Source of the DNA: Porticoccaceae bacterium
GTDB taxonomy: Bacteria; Pseudomonadota; Gammaproteobacteria; Pseudomonadales; Porticoccaceae
DNA: 15,464 nt
Assembly (NCBI GenBank): GCA_003448675.1
Contig: DLXZ01000055.1
Location: 1-15,464, forward strand
Direction of reading: 5' to 3'
Both the position numbers and the translations under genes were made by a program. This document shows positions 14,191 to 15,464 of this stretch, piece by piece; position 1 is the stretch's first letter, and every line of letters starts with the position of its first letter. The notes beneath the pieces are model-generated. The model did not search any database. It saw only the letters and a program-made list of their open reading frames with translations, and had not been told where the DNA came from.

Positions 14191-15249
14191 ATGATAAGTC
14201 TATTAGAAACTACGCAATGGCTTGTAGCAGGTGGCTTCGGTTCCCAACCTACGTTAGGCAAAGTCAGCCTGAGCAATGGCACTGGGTATGAAACGATTGG
14301 CCTATACGTACCTATGTCGCAGTTTCTCGCCAACCTGATACCTCTCGTTGAGAACCCGCATCTGACAAGTCATGCCACCCTGGTTGAACTTACCTTATCC
14401 GACAACGGGGTATTACTGTCCCTGCAACAAACGGGGCTGCAGGGAAAGACCACTCTGCGGCGCCTTGAGGGAAAAACTCTCCTCATCAATCCTATTACTG
14501 ATCTTAATTTTGAGCGATTCCCTGTCAATATTTACAGTGACGATGACGACGTTATAGAACGGATTAGCGCCCTACCCGGCATTAATATGCTATCCGTCAA
14601 GCCAAAAAAGGATTATCAAATTGATTCCCCCGATAACTCCCACGCCTACAACCTGATCGACTGCCGACAGCACAACACCGGTGTTTCGTGCCCGGCACCG
14701 CCAGGCATGAATAGCCTGTATTTGCATGCGTTAAACAAGGCCCTAACAGAATCCAACACCGGTCATTCCCTTTACTGGCCCTTTTTTGACACTGATCTTT
14801 ATTGCGCCCTGACCCGGTTGCACAAAACTTCGCCCATGTTGATTCTTCTCGCCGAAGACAGCAAGCCAAGCCAACTCACCACACAAGTGATTCTTGAAAA
14901 GCTGGGCCACACCGTTATTTGCGCTGATGACGGTGTTGAAGCACTGCAGCTTGCTCGCCAAACACGGTTCGATCTTATTTTCCTGGACGAACGGATGCCA
15001 GGCCTTAATGGCAGCAACGTTGCTGCCACCCTGAATCAGAAGGATGAGATAAACGCTTCAACCCACAAAATATCATTAACAGGCATAACAGACCAGAAAT
15101 TCCTGTCCGGTTTATTTTCTGTGGGTATCAGTGACTACCTGGAAAAACCGGTTAACAAAAAAAGGATCGAAGTAATGTTGTCTAAATTTAATCGGGCTAA
15201 CCAACCTCTTAGGCTATCTGAAATAGAAAAGCAGGAAAATCAATCATGA
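14191..15249 (+). CDS. Receiver-domain protein with diverged N-terminal half
   Basis: From ATG 14191 the protein has 352 residues. The frame also reaches TTG 14173 and GTG 14176; none of the three has a good Shine-Dalgarno, so the start is uncertain. Residues about 216-334 are a complete response-regulator receiver: acidic pair Glu222-Asp223 (AEDS), phosphoacceptor Asp266 in LIFLDERMPGLNG, Thr297 in SLTG and Lys319 in LEKPV. No DNA-binding or other output domain follows. The first 210 residues match nothing I can name. A segment near 196-209 (WPFFDTDLYCALTRL) resembles the last helix of a receiver domain lacking its Lys, and GTGYETIGLYVPM (30-42) faintly resembles the end of a histidine-kinase ATPase domain. 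It may therefore descend from the C-terminal part of a hybrid kinase. No transmembrane segment. Its TGA overlaps the next start. Confidence 0.8.
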   Translation: MISLLETTQWLVAGGFGSQPTLGKVSLSNGTGYETIGLYVPMSQFLANLIPLVENPHLTSHATLVELTLSDNGVLLSLQQTGLQGKTTLRRLEGKTLLINPITDLNFERFPVNIYSDDDDVIERISALPGINMLSVKPKKDYQIDSPDNSHAYNLIDCRQHNTGVSCPAPPGMNSLYLHALNKALTESNTGHSLYWPFFDTDLYCALTRLHKTSPMLILLAEDSKPSQLTTQVILEKLGHTVICADDGVEALQLARQTRFDLIFLDERMPGLNGSNVAATLNQKDEINASTHKISLTGITDQKFLSGLFSVGISDYLEKPVNKKRIEVMLSKFNRANQPLRLSEIEKQENQS

Positions 15250-15464
15250 AAACCATGTCCCGTACCGCGCTAATCATGATCGGATTCCAAAACGATTATT
15301 TTTCACCCAAGGGGATACTACACAGCGTGATTGAAAGTTCGTCGCGTATTACAGGAGTTCTTGAAAACACCATTAATCTCCTCCACAACTCTGGAGAGGA
15401 TTTTGGATTGGTTATCAATACGCCCATTTATTTTACCGATGATTACCGAGAGTTGGGGGATCCG
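15246..15464 (+). CDS. Isochorismatase/cysteine-hydrolase-like protein (N-terminal 73 residues; cut by window edge)
   Basis: The frame opens MKTMSRTALIMIGFQNDYFSP and runs off the window; AGGA lies about 9 bases before ATG. ALIMIGFQNDYF aligns with the strand-1 motif of cysteine hydrolases (isochorismatases, nicotinamidases), normally I-D-x-Q-N-D-F, where the first Asp is the catalytic acid. Here Gly13 stands in that place, while Gln15-Asn16-Asp17 are kept. Later, VINTPIYFTDDY fits the second strand and loop. The Lys and Cys of the triad would lie beyond the edge, so whether the enzyme is dead cannot be settled. Its ATG overlaps the stop of the receiver gene by ATGA, so the two are translationally coupled and probably act together. 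Confidence 0.75.
   Translation, partial: MKTMSRTALIMIGFQNDYFSPKGILHSVIESSSRITGVLENTINLLHNSGEDFGLVINTPIYFTDDYRELGDP

Noticed and set aside
15455..15464. GGATCC at the right edge as a cloning junction
   Set aside because: The reading frame of the cysteine-hydrolase-like protein continues sensibly through it, so a natural site at an arbitrary window edge is as likely.

Overview
The window looks like a chromosomal segment of a gammaproteobacterium. The evidence is the block rpsF-rpsR-DUF2232 membrane gene-rplI-dnaB, which is typical of that class. The fatty-acid/ring-catabolism style of the middle genes would suit a marine oligotroph-type lineage such as Spongiibacteraceae/Cellvibrionales, but that finer placement is inference. 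No tRNA, rRNA, CRISPR array, transposase or insertion sequence was seen.

Left block (1-6460, all on the minus strand). A strong-looking promoter at 6429-6457 drives rpsF (S6), rpsR (S18), an eight-helix DUF2232 membrane protein, rplI (L9), dnaB (replicative helicase), panC and panD. Gaps are mostly 3-41 bases, with a larger one (about 107 bases, carrying a small hairpin) before dnaB. The pantothenate genes panC-panD end this ribosome/replication transcript, and panB is not beside them. Downstream on the same strand, behind its own promoter and a leader hairpin, is the 5' two-thirds of acs (acetyl-CoA synthetase), cut by the window edge.

Middle block (6542-13715, accessory catabolism). A minus-strand pair encodes a TesB-like acyl-CoA thioesterase and an exported protein with two carboxymuconolactone-decarboxylase (CMD) domains. 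Divergent from it is a crotonase with the full catalytic triad of dienoyl-CoA isomerases. That gene converges on a short-chain dehydrogenase (SDR), which is divergent from a second SDR. Then follow a secreted protein of about 38 kDa with no known function, a strong intrinsic terminator, and a nitronate-monooxygenase-family flavoprotein. Together they look like a degradative set for an unsaturated or cyclic acyl-CoA substrate. The substrate cannot be read from the sequence.

Right block (13716-15464). A 457-base non-coding stretch with a local 12-base direct repeat leads into lower-GC DNA. It carries a protein with an intact C-terminal receiver (REC) domain and a highly diverged N-terminal half. 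Its stop overlaps by ATGA the start of an isochorismatase/cysteine-hydrolase-like gene that runs off the window. That gene's first catalytic motif carries Gly where the catalytic Asp should be. This coupled pair is the most likely place in the window for an undescribed signalling system.
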